Source: Macrocystis pyrifera
Lineage: Eukaryota > Sar > Phaeophyceae > Laminariales > Laminariaceae
DNA: 64,000 bases
Assembly (NCBI GenBank): GCA_031763025.1
Contig: JASSKH010000007.1
Span: 11,197,454-11,261,453, forward strand
Direction of reading: 5' to 3'
The position numbers and the translations under genes are program-made. Positions 1 to 10,525 of this stretch are shown here, piece by piece (the stretch's first letter is position 1; the number at the start of each line of letters is the position of its first letter). The notes beneath the pieces were generated by a model. It saw only the letters and a list, made by a program, of their open reading frames with translations, had not been told where the DNA came from and made no database searches.

Positions 1-1109
1 AGATAGGGGCGCAGCCACGGGCCAGTCTAGTGGCGAAGAGGTGCGGTCTTTTGTCACACTGGTCGTGCGGGCCAATTTGATTGGCCTTTCGTGTTGTGCA
101 AGAACGCACGGCGGCGAGCGTGAAAACACAGCGATCTCCCTCAACCTCTCTTTTGTGTGTATGTGTCAAGGGCCTAGCCCAAACGCTAGCATGTTGCACC
201 CGGGTATCACACGAAGACATTTTTCATATTCGACAGATCGCCGATGCGTGATTCATGCTTTATCTATTACGGGGGTATATAGTTAACAGGACCTATGGCA
301 TACATTAAAACCTATATATTTAGGTATTTTTACTAACAACATTTGGTCCTGTTTACTATGGTCCCCCGTAATAGATATTTCACGGCAGATATGTTCCTGG
401 TCTGAACAACAACTAGCTAGCTCCATGTTGCCTGGCGAGGGCCGCGTATTACACGTGATCTAGCACAGACGTCTCCTGGGCTGGATCTGTACTGTTCAGA
501 TCCTTTACAACATCTTATAAACGGGCAGGGTAGGATCTGCATTGTCTAAATCCTGATCTGTCCGATGCGAGAAACTTTGATTCTGCGAGTACCTCTCTTG
601 CACCGTTTCAGGGTTTCGTTTCTTTTTCCACTGCCGCGGTTCTTCTCCGCCAAAGCCGACCCCCTGTGTATCCCGTTTCACCAAACCTTCGGGTGCGTTG
701 ACACGGAGCCCATCGTGAAGGGACCTTCCTCTGCTTCCTGTTGCAATGGTTTGTGGGAAGCACGCAAAATCGACAGCGCATCATTGAGACCTGCGTGCTC
801 GATCGGTCCGTATCCGTCAGCATCCGTCACAGAAGCGAGAGAGCAACGGTCATCAAACTGAATGCGTGCGTCCCGCGTCGTATCGGTGTAGTGTGGACGA
901 GAATAGTACCTGTGTGTAGCAGCCAGCAACGACGGGTCCAAGCGCCGCCGTATGACAGAATGTCTGCGTGTGGAGCGTAGCATCTGACTCGTCACCATTT
1001 CGCTCCGACTATCGATTATATTGTATATCGCCATTACGCCTTTAACGTTTCCGCTGGGTCAAATCAGCCGGGTGTTGACTTGACTGCTGTCGTTCTTGCC
1101 TGCTGGCAG
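1..1109. other. 5' flank or intron, no gene recognised
   Basis: Apart from the hairpin MITE at 264-374 I see no coding signature here. If the + strand gene starts upstream of this window, this stretch is one of its introns. If not, it is the promoter region, but no clear TATA box or start codon in good context was found. Confidence 0.4.
264..374. mobile_element. Hairpin MITE, copy 1
   Basis: A 111 bp element whose ends are inverted (CTATTACGGGGG at the left, CCCCCGTAATAG at the right). The interior is AT-rich, with a GGACCTATGGCATAC block and TTTGGTCCTGTTTACTATGG near the right end. It is one of about eight related copies in the window. It has no coding capacity, so it fits a non-autonomous DNA element. 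Confidence 0.7.
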
Positions 1110-1855
1110 GAAGCGGCCGCCCGTCGCGCTTTGATGGAGAAGAACGTTCGCGCCGAGCTCAAGCTCCTGAAGCGCCTGAGAGACTCTGGAGTGGAGTCTT
1201 GGAAAGAGGTGCTATTGATATTCAAAAACCGCTACGCATCTCAAATATCTCTGCCAACTGCAGACGACGCCTGTATACAGTATTGTTTTTTTTCTGCCCA
1301 GCCTAACTATTTTTTCTAAAGAAAGACCAAAGAAGAGAAGCTAGTGTATACATACCAGGTACGTACCATACTATCAGATTTGTACCATGCCTGGCACAGT
1401 TTTTTCGGCCCAGCTCATTGTATTTACGCTTTCGCGGTCAAGCTGCGGTAGGGCGTAGACACCGAAATTCCGCACGGAACTATTTGCCACCAGCTTTCGT
1501 ATGTTTCTACACTGACAATGGTTCCAGCACATTTTTGTGTTCCTGTATAGGCTCAGCAACGTTACTCCTCGAGCATCGACACCGGCAGTCTCGTCGTTCA
1601 CAGTCAACGCCATCACGTCCAGATGTACTCCCCAACGCGCGTCGAAGGCCACTTGCTCAGCTCGACCCCCCCCACGTCCGCCCCTCCCCTCCTTCACTTT
1701 ACCCGTCCATCTCGAACTGTTTTGATGCGGAGCAGCTTGGGGAAGCCACGGGCGCGCTAACACTGTTGAAAGCGAGAAAGCGCGGCCGGAAAAGAGCGAA
1801 GGCCGGGGGAAACGGCCTCCTGGACGCAGCGAACATCACTGTCAAGGACCCTCAG
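1110..1855 (+). CDS. Exons 1110-1208 and 1736-1855 of the large + strand gene, family unknown
   Basis: Two exons joined in phase 0. The first (33 codons, after a GGCAG acceptor) reads as a charged helix, EAAARRALMEKNVRAELK and onward, ending in VESWKE. The second (40 codons, donor CAG|GTGAGA) reads LGEATGALTLLKARKRGRKR and onward, ending in NITVKDPQ. The first donor (GTGCTA) is weak. The intervening intron is 527 bp. The strongly charged, helix-prone composition and clean phase argue for real coding sequence, but I do not recognise a domain. These are probably N-terminal exons of the gene that later carries WD40 repeats. No start codon was identified, and the 5' end may lie outside the window. 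Confidence 0.5.
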
Positions 1856-1894
1856 GTGAGAAGCGTGATCGGGCTGGGACTTAACCAGGACTGT

Positions 1895-2155
1895 TGACGG
1901 GTTGGGTTAGGTCTTTTGGCTCAGGTCAGATATCTCGGGTTGGATCAGACTACTCGGGTTGGGTCGGGTTGGGTCGGGTTGGGTCGGGTCGCCGATCCGA
2001 CCCGAGATATTCTGAAAACCTCCTAGCCTGATCCGACCAGACTCATGAGATCTCAAACGCCCCCCGACTCGACCCGAACCGACCCGACCCGTGAGATTTG
2101 GAAAGCCCCCCGACCCGACCCGTAGGTCGGGCCGCAACCCGAAAAGAGCCCTGGT
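1895..2155. repeat. GGGTC/GACCC foldback repeat in an intron, copy 1
   Basis: The left half is rich in GGGTTGGGTCGGGT motifs and the right half in the complementary GACCCGACCCG motifs, so the whole stretch can fold back on itself. It sits between exons ending at 1855 and starting at 2205. A second copy lies in another intron of the same gene region at 19540-19715. Confidence 0.7.
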
Positions 2156-2204
2156 TTTAGCGGACAAGCCGTTACTGTAAAGAGGTTGAGGTTCCTCTAT
2201 ATAG

Positions 2205-2286
2205 TTTCCCTCTCTTCTGTACGTCCGCGTGGAAGAGTGCGACGCGTTGGAGTGCATATTGCACACGCTGATGGAGGGCAACTGCA
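2205..2286 (+). CDS. Candidate exon, family unknown
   Basis: Open in the phase that follows the exon ending at 1855 (phase 0). It reads YVRVEECDALECILHTLMEG, an amphipathic helix, then NC and a GTACGT donor. Acceptor is TATATAG. Exit is phase 1, which does not match the next supported exon at 3242 (phase 0), so either an exon is missing between them or the donor is different. Moderate to low confidence. Confidence 0.35.
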
Positions 2287-2516
2287 GTACGTACAAAGGC
2301 AGGCTCACGATAGGTTCCCGTTGGCGCGCCGCGTACTAATTGTACATGTGTGTATTTGTATTATAGGGTATTCTAGAGATGCACGCACGCAAAATTGCAC
2401 CATCAAAAAAATCCGCGCACTTTTTGTTTTACGTGAAAATAACGGGTAGGGTCCGAAGTTTAGATGCCGTGCACATATGAATGTGAGCACAACCGAAGCA
2501 TGAAGCCCACCCCGTA

Positions 2517-2812
2517 ATCATTCGACGCTGTCATCCACACATTCAAGAAAGTACGAGCAAGCTGCCGAAGTCCGCCTCACAAGCGGTTCATTTTAGTAGG
2601 ATGCAGCTCACCTTCATGAGACGCGACTCGCCGAACACCTCGTGTTCCGCTTCGTTCGCGCCTGGAACAAGAGATGTGTGTCTGCCTCTGGTCGGTGAAA
2701 CCTCGACGTGCTCCGTTCCGGCGTTGTGGGGATGCGGGCGGGGGGGGGGGGGGGTCTGTGGCCATATGGCTGCGGCCATGCGTGACAATGAGTACAGTAC
2801 ACCTCCCTCAGA
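2517..2812 (+). mobile_element. LINE-tail family, truncated copy
   Basis: Divergent copy of the dispersed family best seen at 6180-6600. It shares the segments around AAGCGGTT..AGTAGGATGCAGC, the GGTCGGTGAAA block and the terminal GGCCATGCGTGACAATGAGTAC. It contains an internal G run where other copies have GAGGGTCTAT. The terminal GAGTAC is followed by a C-rich stretch, as in the other copies. Confidence 0.65.
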
Positions 2813-3241
2813 GTGTGCATTCGTCTTATCCCTTTCACTATTCCGCGGGTTCATATTAATCAGAACCCGCGACGGATCCTCAAATAATGTATCCTCGGAA
2901 TATTTTATGGGGGGGCTTATGTAGCAAGAATCAGAACCGACGACGGAACCAGGAACCATGCATCCCTCTATGTTCGCACGCCACATTTGGTTCTGTTGGC
3001 TGCACATGGGTACCCAACACGTTTATATTACTATGTTCCCCGCCTAGCACGTAGAAACTGCTTTAATAGTGCAAAGCTTATCAGACGCTGATTCCAAGCA
3101 AGTCTCCCCCCTCCCTCCCCCCTCAAAACAAACGCGCGTGCAGTTCTGAAGTCCTATTTTTTTTAAACAACGCTTCGCCTGAGTTTCTCAAAGCAATAAA
3201 AAACACACACACTCATACCCACACTGACCACCTCGGCGCAG

Positions 3242-3388
3242 ATGAACTTGAAGGTGCTGGTGTGGGACGGTTGCTTCGGGGCCGACGTCCCTGAGATGCG
3301 CATGGCTCTTCCCGAACTCTACCCGACGTCCAGCGCGATCTACGACCAGAACGAGGACATCGGGGCCCGCGCCATGGGGGAGGCTCTC
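3242..3388 (+). CDS. Exon of the large + strand gene, family unknown
   Basis: 49 codons, phase 0 at both ends, acceptor CGGCGCAG and donor CTC|GTGAGT. It begins MNLKVLVWDGCFGADVPEMR and ends in AMGEAL. Only this phase is open, since the other two meet stops at once. Its exit phase fits the exon at 7010. The AUG at the exon start could be an internal Met or a true start, and context does not decide. The first residues could be the end of a beta-propeller strand (VLVWDG), but this is not enough to call a WD40 repeat. Confidence 0.55.
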
Positions 3389-3680
3389 GTGAGTCAGTCG
3401 GCGTAGGCGTACTGCTGTAGTTTGTGGGTTACTCTTCCATGATGTTTCGTTTGCTCGTCGCACGGAAGTTATTTTTTACTTTGCCATGTTTTGGTCTTCC
3501 AGGTTTTGCCCCCCACGCCACGCCTGTCTGTGCTTGCCCGAGCGATCCTATAAACATTAAACAGAGGGCATGCTTGTATCTTGGTTGGTAAGTTTCGGAG
3601 TTTTTTTTTCCCTCTTTTTGAGGAGTCTTCTGCATATGCATTCACCCCAAAATAAACCTTATCGAAAAACGTCGTTTATT

Positions 3681-4141
3681 TGTTAAGATCAAGGTCGGGA
3701 CACGTTGTATCCCTGGACAGGTTTGCCTATTAAGTCGGTACTCGTTGGTACTCACGTGTGTTGTTTGCATAGAGATAGAAGAAGAGCAGCTTTATTCCTT
3801 TCGTGCACACGGAGACTAAGAGCCGAGCTCGTGCCTCGCTGGGAAAGCCCCGGGCTTTCCACTTGTTAAGACCAAGGTCGGGACACTTTGTGTCTCTGGA
3901 CAGGTTTGCCTATTAAGTCGGTACTCGTTGGTACTCACGTGTTTTGTTTGCTTCGAGATAGAAGAAGAGCAGTTTTATTCCTTTCGTGCACGCGGAGACT
4001 AAGAGCCGAGCTCGTGCCTCGCTGGGAAAACCCCTGGTTTTCCATCTACGATGCGCCTCCCAAGTACTACAAATACGATCCTAATACTTGATCCCAGGTA
4101 TTTACCGGGCTTTCAGCCTCATTCAAGGCAGTATCATAACA
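3681..4141 (+). mobile_element. LTR-like repeat: truncated copy followed by a full 278 bp copy
   Basis: A full copy at 3864-4141 begins TGTTAAG and ends ATAACA, giving the TG..CA inverted ends expected of a long terminal repeat. It is 278 bp long, the same length as the copy at 62651-62928. A partial copy (3681 to about 3860) lacks the last third and abuts it head to tail. Each contains a hairpin whose arms change together between copies: GGAAAGCC/GGCTTTCC in one, GGAAAACC/GGTTTTCC in the other two. No internal retroelement coding region is adjacent, so this is a solo-LTR-like relic. Confidence 0.55.
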
Positions 4142-4393
4142 TTACACATATAAGTAAATACGCCTAAAACACGATACACAACCATCCCATCGTTCATCTA
4201 TAGGTAGGTACAATACAACTACCTTTTAAACCCTATCGGGATTTAGAATATTGAGAGGTAGGCGTGGGTGAAATTAATAAGTTGAGAAGTGTGAGTTAAT
4301 AACGAAAAAAAAATGAGAGACGGTACAATCCCACCAGGACCCCCATACTTATAGGTACCTCCCCCTCTCGAGCTATTATTAGTGTTAGTTGTT

Positions 4394-4500
4394 ATTACGG
4401 GGGTCCATAGTTAGCGGGACTAAATTTTGTTAGTAAAAATAGGTAAATATGTAGGTTTTTATGTATACCATAGGTCCTATTAACTATGGACCCCCGTAAT
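4394..4500. mobile_element. Hairpin MITE, copy 2 (GTCCATAG ends)
   Basis: ATTACGGGGGTCCATAGTTA at the left and TAACTATGGACCCCCGTAAT at the right form an almost perfect inverted repeat of about 20 bp around an AT-rich centre. Orientation is reversed relative to copy 1. Confidence 0.75.
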
Positions 4501-4637
4501 AGTTACCAGGTACCAGGTATTTTTTGCAAGAGACGATATTACTTATTTTATGCTAAACAATTTAAAGACATTACTTAGTTTTCACCTACAAGGCATACGG
4601 TATGTGTCGTGTTTCTTGCACTACGCCATATCGACAG

Positions 4638-4745
4638 CGTAGAAGAAAGGAATCAACTGCTGAGAGCGCGTAGCGTGGGTATATAGGCGCAATTCGACGC
4701 AAGTCGACGAGGGAAGAGATGGCTGAAGGTCTTCCCACGAAAAAA
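4638..4745 (+). repeat. Fragment shared with the SINE-like element at 42.7-42.9 kb
   Basis: The stretch from CTGCTGAGAGCGCG through AGTCGACGAGGGAAG resembles, in the opposite orientation, 42700-42800. Similarity was judged by eye and is imperfect. No tRNA-like head is visible upstream here. Confidence 0.35.
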
Positions 4746-5439
4746 AGGAAGGCATGAACCGTGGTGGGGAGAGGGGGGGGAGAGTCTACCTTAATGGAGG
4801 CCCCAGGATGATGAGAGAAAAAGAAGGGCGAAGAGAAAATAGATGGGAAGAGAAGAAACAAAAAAAAACATACACACACAAAAAAACAAAAATGCTCCGT
4901 GAACAGAGTACCTGCCATACCTATACAGGGGTGGGTAGTCGACTTGCCTTGCAGTTCGTCGTATTTTAGAACGTCATCAGCCGAAAACAGACCAGACAAA
5001 CGGTCTTGCTTGGACCATACCCATACAGCAGTATCGTTTTTTGTTTTTTGACAAGAAAAAAATCGTGATGTTTCCAAGGTCACATGGCTCGTTAGATTGG
5101 CCTTACACATTATATGAAAAAACAATTTTGACTCACTTATACTGTAGAGCTCCTCAAGTAAGGAGGAGGAACTTCGGAAAAAATTCCCGGTGCGCCCGCT
5201 CCCTATATACCGTAGCGTCCGTTTTTTTTTCCACGCGAAACTTATCTGAGGGGTTCTCTTTCCCTCAAGGAGACCCGGAACCTCACCCAAAAATGGTTTT
5301 GAAGAAAAAGGACAAGTGCAACCGCTCGATGATCGATCGTCTACGCACGGCCTATTGTAGGCATGAAACTTTTGGTTGTTTGTTTTGAACAACAAAACGT
5401 ATTTGAACAGTATTGGGTAGGTGTTACTGTAGTTCCTCA

Positions 5440-6035
5440 CTTTTTGGAGTACCCCCCCCTCCCCGCCGTCTCGAAAGGGATGCGTGGTCAATGGTCAAAC
5501 GACTAAGGCAAGCAGCAGATGAGTACTCCCTCCCCCCCTCGAGTACCCCCCCCCCCCCCCCCGCCGTCAGTCAGTCGGGGGGGTCAGATTCTTTGTTATT
5601 TTTGCCGAAAAACCACGGCTGGCCGCCGAGTTAGATCATTTTCGTGCGGGGAGAACCTTGACTCCGCACAAGGGGGATGATTGTATCACGTAGTGTGTAT
5701 ATGGTAAGGCACTCACCAGGCAGTCACATAATAACCCCATTGCTGTCTCTGGAAGTGGCCACACGAAGAAAATAGATCAATTTGCCGACGCTGTCACCCA
5801 TACGCAAGAAAATCCGCCTCAAAAGCGGTTCTCAGTAGGATGCAGCTCACGCTTCACGCGACTCGCCCAACACCTCACGGCGCTTCGCGCTTGGTGAAAG
5901 CAATGTCTGCCTGGTCGGTGAAAACACCACGTGTTCCGTCCCCGCATTGTAGCGATGCGGGGGTCTTTTGGTCATACGACTACGGCCATGCACGATAATC
6001 AGTACACCCCCCCCATCATAATGAGTACACCCCCC
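5440..6035 (+). mobile_element. LINE 3' end: C-terminal codons plus long 3' tail
   Basis: Starts with the last codons of a LINE reverse-transcriptase ORF (PSRKGCVVNGQTTKASSR then TGA, about 5465-5523), followed by GAGTAC and C-rich tracts. It continues into the dispersed tail (CACGTAGTG, GGTAAGGCAC, GCAGTCACATA, AAGCGGTTCTCAGTAGGATG) and ends in GGCCATGCACGATAATCAGTACACC. It is severely 5' truncated, as is usual for LINE insertions, and lies in an intron. Confidence 0.65.
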
Positions 6036-6137
6036 CTACACCCCCCGCCATATATATGTATGGGTTGGGTTGGCGTCGGTTGGCAACGACACTATAAAAC
6101 ATGCCGCTCACTACGTGAGCTAGACATCCAGGGTACC

Positions 6138-6176
<39 letters not shown>

Positions 6177-6660
6177 GCGGTCGCCCACAGCTGGTCGTCT
6201 AGTTAGATCATTTGCGCGAAGTAAAGAACCTTCACTCTGCACAAAGGAAGTGATCTTATCACGTAGTGTTCAAGGTAAGGCACCCAAGAGGCAGTTACAT
6301 AGTACTCCCCCATTGCTGTCTCTGGAAGTGGTCACACCGGAAATTAAACTAACTCATTGAAGCTGTCATCCATATGCAAGTCCGCCTCACAAGCGGTTCT
6401 CAGTAGGATGCAGCTCACCCTTCATGCGATTCGCCGGACACCTCACGGCGCTTCGCGCTTGGTGCAAGCAATGTCTGCCTGGTCGGTGAAAACCCGACAT
6501 GCTCCGTCCCGGCATTGTAGGGATGCGAGGGTCTATGGTCATACGACTACGGCCATGCATGAGATCGAGTACATCTCTCCTATCGAGTACACCCCCCCCC
6601 CCCCCCCCCCCCCCCCCGCCCCGGTCAGTCAGTTGGCCAGTGAGTCGGATTAATTGTTTA
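6036..6660 (+). mobile_element. LINE-tail family, second copy in tandem
   Basis: Begins near CCATATATATG, contains a 37-nt T run (6139-6175), then the tail with GGCGGTCGCCCACAGCTGG. It ends in GGTCATACGACTACGGCCAT, TCGAGTAC and a C run (about 6590-6617). The same arrangement, inverted and including the homopolymer, occurs at 57820-58410, which shows that the long tail moves as one unit. Confidence 0.65.
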
Positions 6661-6765
6661 TTTTTTTGCGGAAATAAGTCCTACCACCCTGGCCGTAGCT
6701 CGACCACCGGCTGGAATTTTCGGCATTGGTGTCGTACATGATGATCTACGTTCTTGTGCGTAATA

Positions 6766-6905
6766 GTAGTACAGTAGCAGTACAGTAGTAGTAGCAGGAC
6801 AGTAGCCGCAGCAGTATGTAACAGCAGCAGTAGTAACAGTAACAGTAGTAGTAGTAGTAGCAGCAGTAGTAGCGGTAGTATGTTGTAGCAGTAGTAGCAA
6901 CAGCA
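6766..6905. repeat. Imperfect GTA/GCA trinucleotide array
   Basis: About 140 bp of interrupted AGT/GTA/GCA repeats. The reading frames across it give Ser, Val or Tyr runs and are not coding. Confidence 0.8.
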
Positions 6906-7009
6906 GTGGTAGGTGTATGGCCTCTTTTTTGCTCGCGCTGGCCCTCCTATCTCTCTACCCTCCGCTCCTTCCTTCTTCTCCTTATCCTCCTCACCCCGCG
7001 GGGTTGCAG

Positions 7010-8345
7010 GCCGTAGGAGAAGGAGCATCCACAGCGATGATGGCAGAGATGCGCGCAGAGAGGGAGGGCACCAAAGACAACACTGTTTCGAACCTGGTCG
7101 ATGCCGCGCTTGCTAACGAGGAGCGCCTTCGAAAGTTTGGAACCAGAAGGTCGGTGGTCCCGTCCCTCGTACCTCCGTACCTTCGGAATTGCTTGAAGTT
7201 ACCGCTGTTCATCTTACCGTTGTACTACAAGAATTTACGATTTTCGTTGTCACTACTGTGCTGCTACGTGCGCTCTTTTATGTCGCCAGCACCGTGCTAC
7301 GCCGTGCTACGCCGTGCTACACCGTGCCACGCCGTGCTACCTTCAGACCATTTTTAGGGAGAGCTTTCTGCGCGTCACGTTGTGTCCTCGAGCGATGACG
7401 AGTGATGGGATCAAGTTGCGATGCCAGCTCTGCCTCCTCCTTCCCTGTCTTGCTGGCTGGTTAGGCAACGCAAAAGTTTGCACAGATTCCATGACTGAGC
7501 TCTTGACCAAAACAATGTTCCAACATCGCAGAAAAAGCTGAAAGAAATTATCCGCACACGTCAGAAAAACGCGTGAAAAAAACGAAGAACACAAAAGAGG
7601 AAGAAGCGAAGAAACCACTACGACAACTTGCCTAAACCCGAATTTTACGAACAACATAAAACAGGCGAGACGGGGTTGCCAGCCCCTGGGACCTCGCCTC
7701 TTCCTACGCCGCCCCCGCCAAGCGACTCGCCCCCATCTCTCGGGACCTCGAAGAAGTGGAGACTGCACACGGCAACGACGACGGAGACAATAGGGAGGGA
7801 GGCGCGGGACTCGGGTTGCGTGCGACTATCCTCCCCCCCCTCGAAGCAAACGAATACCATCGGAAGCTGGAAGGGACCGCCAGCCGAGAGAGGCGAGAGA
7901 AGGCGGAGGAGCGACTGCAGCGGCAGGCGCCACCCGTCGACCCGCCGAGCGACTTCGACATGACGAGGCGTAGGGGGGGCCTAGGTGCGCACGCAAAATC
8001 TACCGACAAGGTGGTGGCGCGTGGTGCATGTTCCACTGCCCGCTGGTACATACCGTTCCCTTTATGTACTGGCACGTACTACGACCCGTATTTTTTTTGT
8101 TCCATGATCCGCAGCCCGCTAGTAATGTTCCCTTGCGTACTGGTACTAGCTACGGTGACTCAAATCTGCCTCGTCCCCCGGACGAAAAAAACACCTCGTC
8201 CGCTCTACCGCCTACCCCCGCCTCAACGCGCGAAACCATCCTCCCTCGATCGACGACGCCTGAAAACCCAGGACTGCTCCCAGGATCTGCATCTCTACTC
8301 GAGGTGCCCGCCGTGCGAGACTGGGAAAAGGAAATGGCGCGAGAG
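7010..8345 (+). CDS. Exons 7010-7149, 7665-8010 and 8115-8345: charged coiled region
   Basis: Three exons with matching phases (2 to 2, then 0 to 0). The first (AVGEGASTAMMAEMRAEREG, later LANEERLRKFGTR) and the middle one (SPWDLASSYAAPAKRLAPIS, then LEANEYHRKLEGTASRERRE) are rich in Glu, Arg and Lys and likely alpha-helical or coiled. The third is Pro/Ser/Thr-rich (PPTPASTRETILPRSTTP) and ends in VRDWEKEMARE. The acceptors at 7664 and 8114 follow pyrimidine-rich tracts. The donors GTCGGT, GTGGTG and GTGTGA are non-ideal. If the last donor is not used, the frame ends one codon later at TGA (8349-8351), with AATAAA at 8382. In that case the N-terminal gene would end here rather than join the WD40 exons. 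No family recognised. Confidence 0.55.
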
Positions 8346-8883
8346 GTGTGATGAGCAATGTTCTTGATGCGGCCCCACGGAATAAATAAATGCGTACGAA
8401 ATTACTAGCTTACACAGGCTTACAATCTTTCTCTAGACGGTCAGAAATGATTCCACACTATTTCCGAGAAGTTCGTCTCTCCTAAAAACGTGCGTGCTAT
8501 TAAATTCTAAACGGAGTTAACGCGACACGGCACTACCGCTCGGACCGCGACCGGAAGCACAAGCACCGTTTGATGTTGACACCATGGTTCAAACGGATAC
8601 AATTTTTCCTACCAGACAAGGAAGGCCACGACCGTGCATTTATCACTATTTGTTTTTACTTCGTGAAATACCGGAAATTGGAGATCGCAGAAGATTTTTG
8701 CGATTGATTCAGTGGTAGAATTCTTGCTCTTTAGCTTCATTATCAACCCACTAATTATGGAATTTGGTATTTTTCCTTGTGAAAAATGCCCGCCGGGAAG
8801 AATGTGTGACCCACGCACGTGTGCGCCGGGACGCGGAGATTCAGAACGCTGTTTTTTTTTTTTCTCGCCATATAGTCTATTAG

Positions 8884-8993
8884 CCCCGCGACATGGTTAA
8901 GGTGGTCGTCAACGAGTCCATCGAAGAGTCCATGCCGACGAAGTTAGTCCAGAGGCACCACACCCAGTGCGTCGTGAACTTACGGCGCGCTAC
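8884..8993 (+). CDS. Exon, family unknown
   Basis: Enters in phase 0 after TATTAG, matching the exit of the exon ending at 8345. It reads PRDMVKVVVNESIEESMPTK and then LVQRHHTQCVVNLRRA. Donor is TAC|GTAAAG, phase 2. Phase then fails to match the first WD40 exon (phase 0), so a short exon is probably missing in the repeat-filled interval 9.0-10.5 kb. Confidence 0.5.
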
Positions 8994-9002
8994 GTAAAGT
9001 GT

Positions 9003-9660
9003 TCGGTTCCTGCTGAATCGTGTGTTTTTACTTGGTGCGCGAAGGCTTGTGCTATTTTTTCTCCCCCAACTCATTGAAGCTGCCATCCATGTGCAAGTCC
9101 GCCTCACTAGCGGTTCTTAGTAGGATGAAGCTCACCCTTCATGCGACTTGCCTAGCACCTCACGGCGCTTCGCGCTTCGTACACGCAATGTCCGCCTTGT
9201 CGGTGTAAACCCGACATGCTCCGTCTCGGCATTGTAGGGATCCGAGGGTCTATGCTCATACGACTACGGCCATGCATGAGATCGAGTACATCTCTCCTAT
9301 CGAGTACACCCCCCCCACCGTGCACCGTACTTTTGCTTGAGCGACGACGACATGGTCGACCCCTCGATCGGTGCCTGAAGCGTCGTGTTCGGTCATTGCT
9401 GAATTGTTGTTTTCACTCGGTGCACGATGATTTTTGCTGTCTTCCACCCCCCTCCCCCCCCCGCGCACCGCACTTTTGCTTGGCCAACGGCGACGAGATC
9501 GACCCCTTGATCGGTGCCTAAAGCGTCGTGCTCGGTCACTGCTGAACTGTTTTTTTCACTCGGTGCACGACGATTTGTGCTGCCTTCCCCGACCCCCCCC
9601 CCCCCCCCCCCCCCCCCCCGCACCGCATCTTTTCTTGAGCAACGAAGGCGAACGTCCTGC
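9003..9660 (+). repeat. Tandem intronic repeat, 3-4 copies of about 125-130 bp
   Basis: Units share TTTTGCTTGAGC/GGCC, CGACCCCTTGATCGGTGCCT, CGTCGTG.TCGGTCA, GCTGAA.TGTT and CACTCGGTGCACGA, and are separated by C runs. Copies lie near 9320-9455, 9462-9618 and 9620-9660. A fragment of the same unit directly follows the donor of the exon ending at 8993 (9003-9060). It is separated from the array by a LINE-tail insertion at 9061-9312. Confidence 0.65.
9061..9312 (+). mobile_element. LINE-tail family copy inserted in the tandem array
   Basis: Contains AACTCATTGAAGCTGCCATC, the AGCGGTTCTTAGTAGGATG block, CTCACGGCGCTTCGCGCTT and the terminal TACGACTACGGCCATGCATG and TCGAGTAC plus C run. The short copy without the LINE ORF end suggests either truncation or a separate non-autonomous element using the same tail. 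Confidence 0.7.
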
Positions 9661-9999
9661 ATGCGCGTGGTTTCCAACGGCAAAACGCACGTCGCTTGTA
9701 CTACGTACGCACTGCTACACGAAAAGCACAGCCCAACTTTTTGCAAGAACGCTCTACCAGCTTTCGTTACCTCAGCCCCCTCCGGTCCACCGCGTCTTCC
9801 AGTGACCACTACCTTGCGATTCTTCTCTTCTCGATGATCCGTTCCCATGTCCTGGTTACTATTTCTCCGGTGGCCAGCTTTCAAGAAGTTTTGTTTTCAA
9901 GCATCTACCAGGGTAACTGATAGTCCCGTTGTGTTTTGTTTCGAGCCCTGTGTGTTTTTGTTTTTTTGCGGGGGGGAAGGGGGGGTGCACTCACGTCAT

Positions 10000-10130
10000 G
10001 TATGGTCGTATGGTCGTACGTGGTTGTATGATATGACCGTAGACTCTCGCACCACTGCGATGCCGGGACGGAGCACGTCGGGTTTTCACAGACCAAGCAG
10101 ACATTGCTTGCACCAAGCGCGGAGCGGGGG
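10000..10130 (-). mobile_element. LINE-tail fragment, inverted
   Basis: Minus-strand copy of the terminal portion: TGACCGTAGACTCTCGCA, CGGGACGGAGCACGTCGGGT, AGACATTGCTTGCACCAAGC. It is preceded on the + strand by the G-rich complement of the terminal C run (about 9970-9985). Confidence 0.65.
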
Positions 10131-10525
10131 AAGGGGGGAGAGAATCCTCCGTCCCCTGTTCTGGTTATTGTGTCTGGGGCGGCCCTCCTTCAAAAAAGTA
10201 AACAAGGTTTTTCATGAAAATCTAATCGGCCAACACTCAACAGGTAAAAACGTTTCCCCCTTAAAATTGACAGGTCTGACCATAAATATAAGGTACATTT
10301 CGACATTTTGTTGCCATCAGAACCTCCCGTATATTTACGATCAGACTGGTAATCCCTTCCCTGGTTATTATTGCCGAGGCAGCCAAAACCTTTAACAAGT
10401 GAAGAACGTTTCTCTTTCGAAAAATCTGACTGATAGCTCCCGTCGTGTTTTTGTTTTCGAACCGTGCGTTTTGTTGTGGGGGCGGGCGGGCGGGCGGGCG
10501 GGCGGGGGGGCGGTTTGGGTTCCAG

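Noticed and set aside
4586-5491. 301-codon minus-strand open frame
   Set aside because: No domain. Its start overlaps the antisense of a LINE tail, and it runs through low-complexity T/A and pyrimidine tracts. Likely chance.
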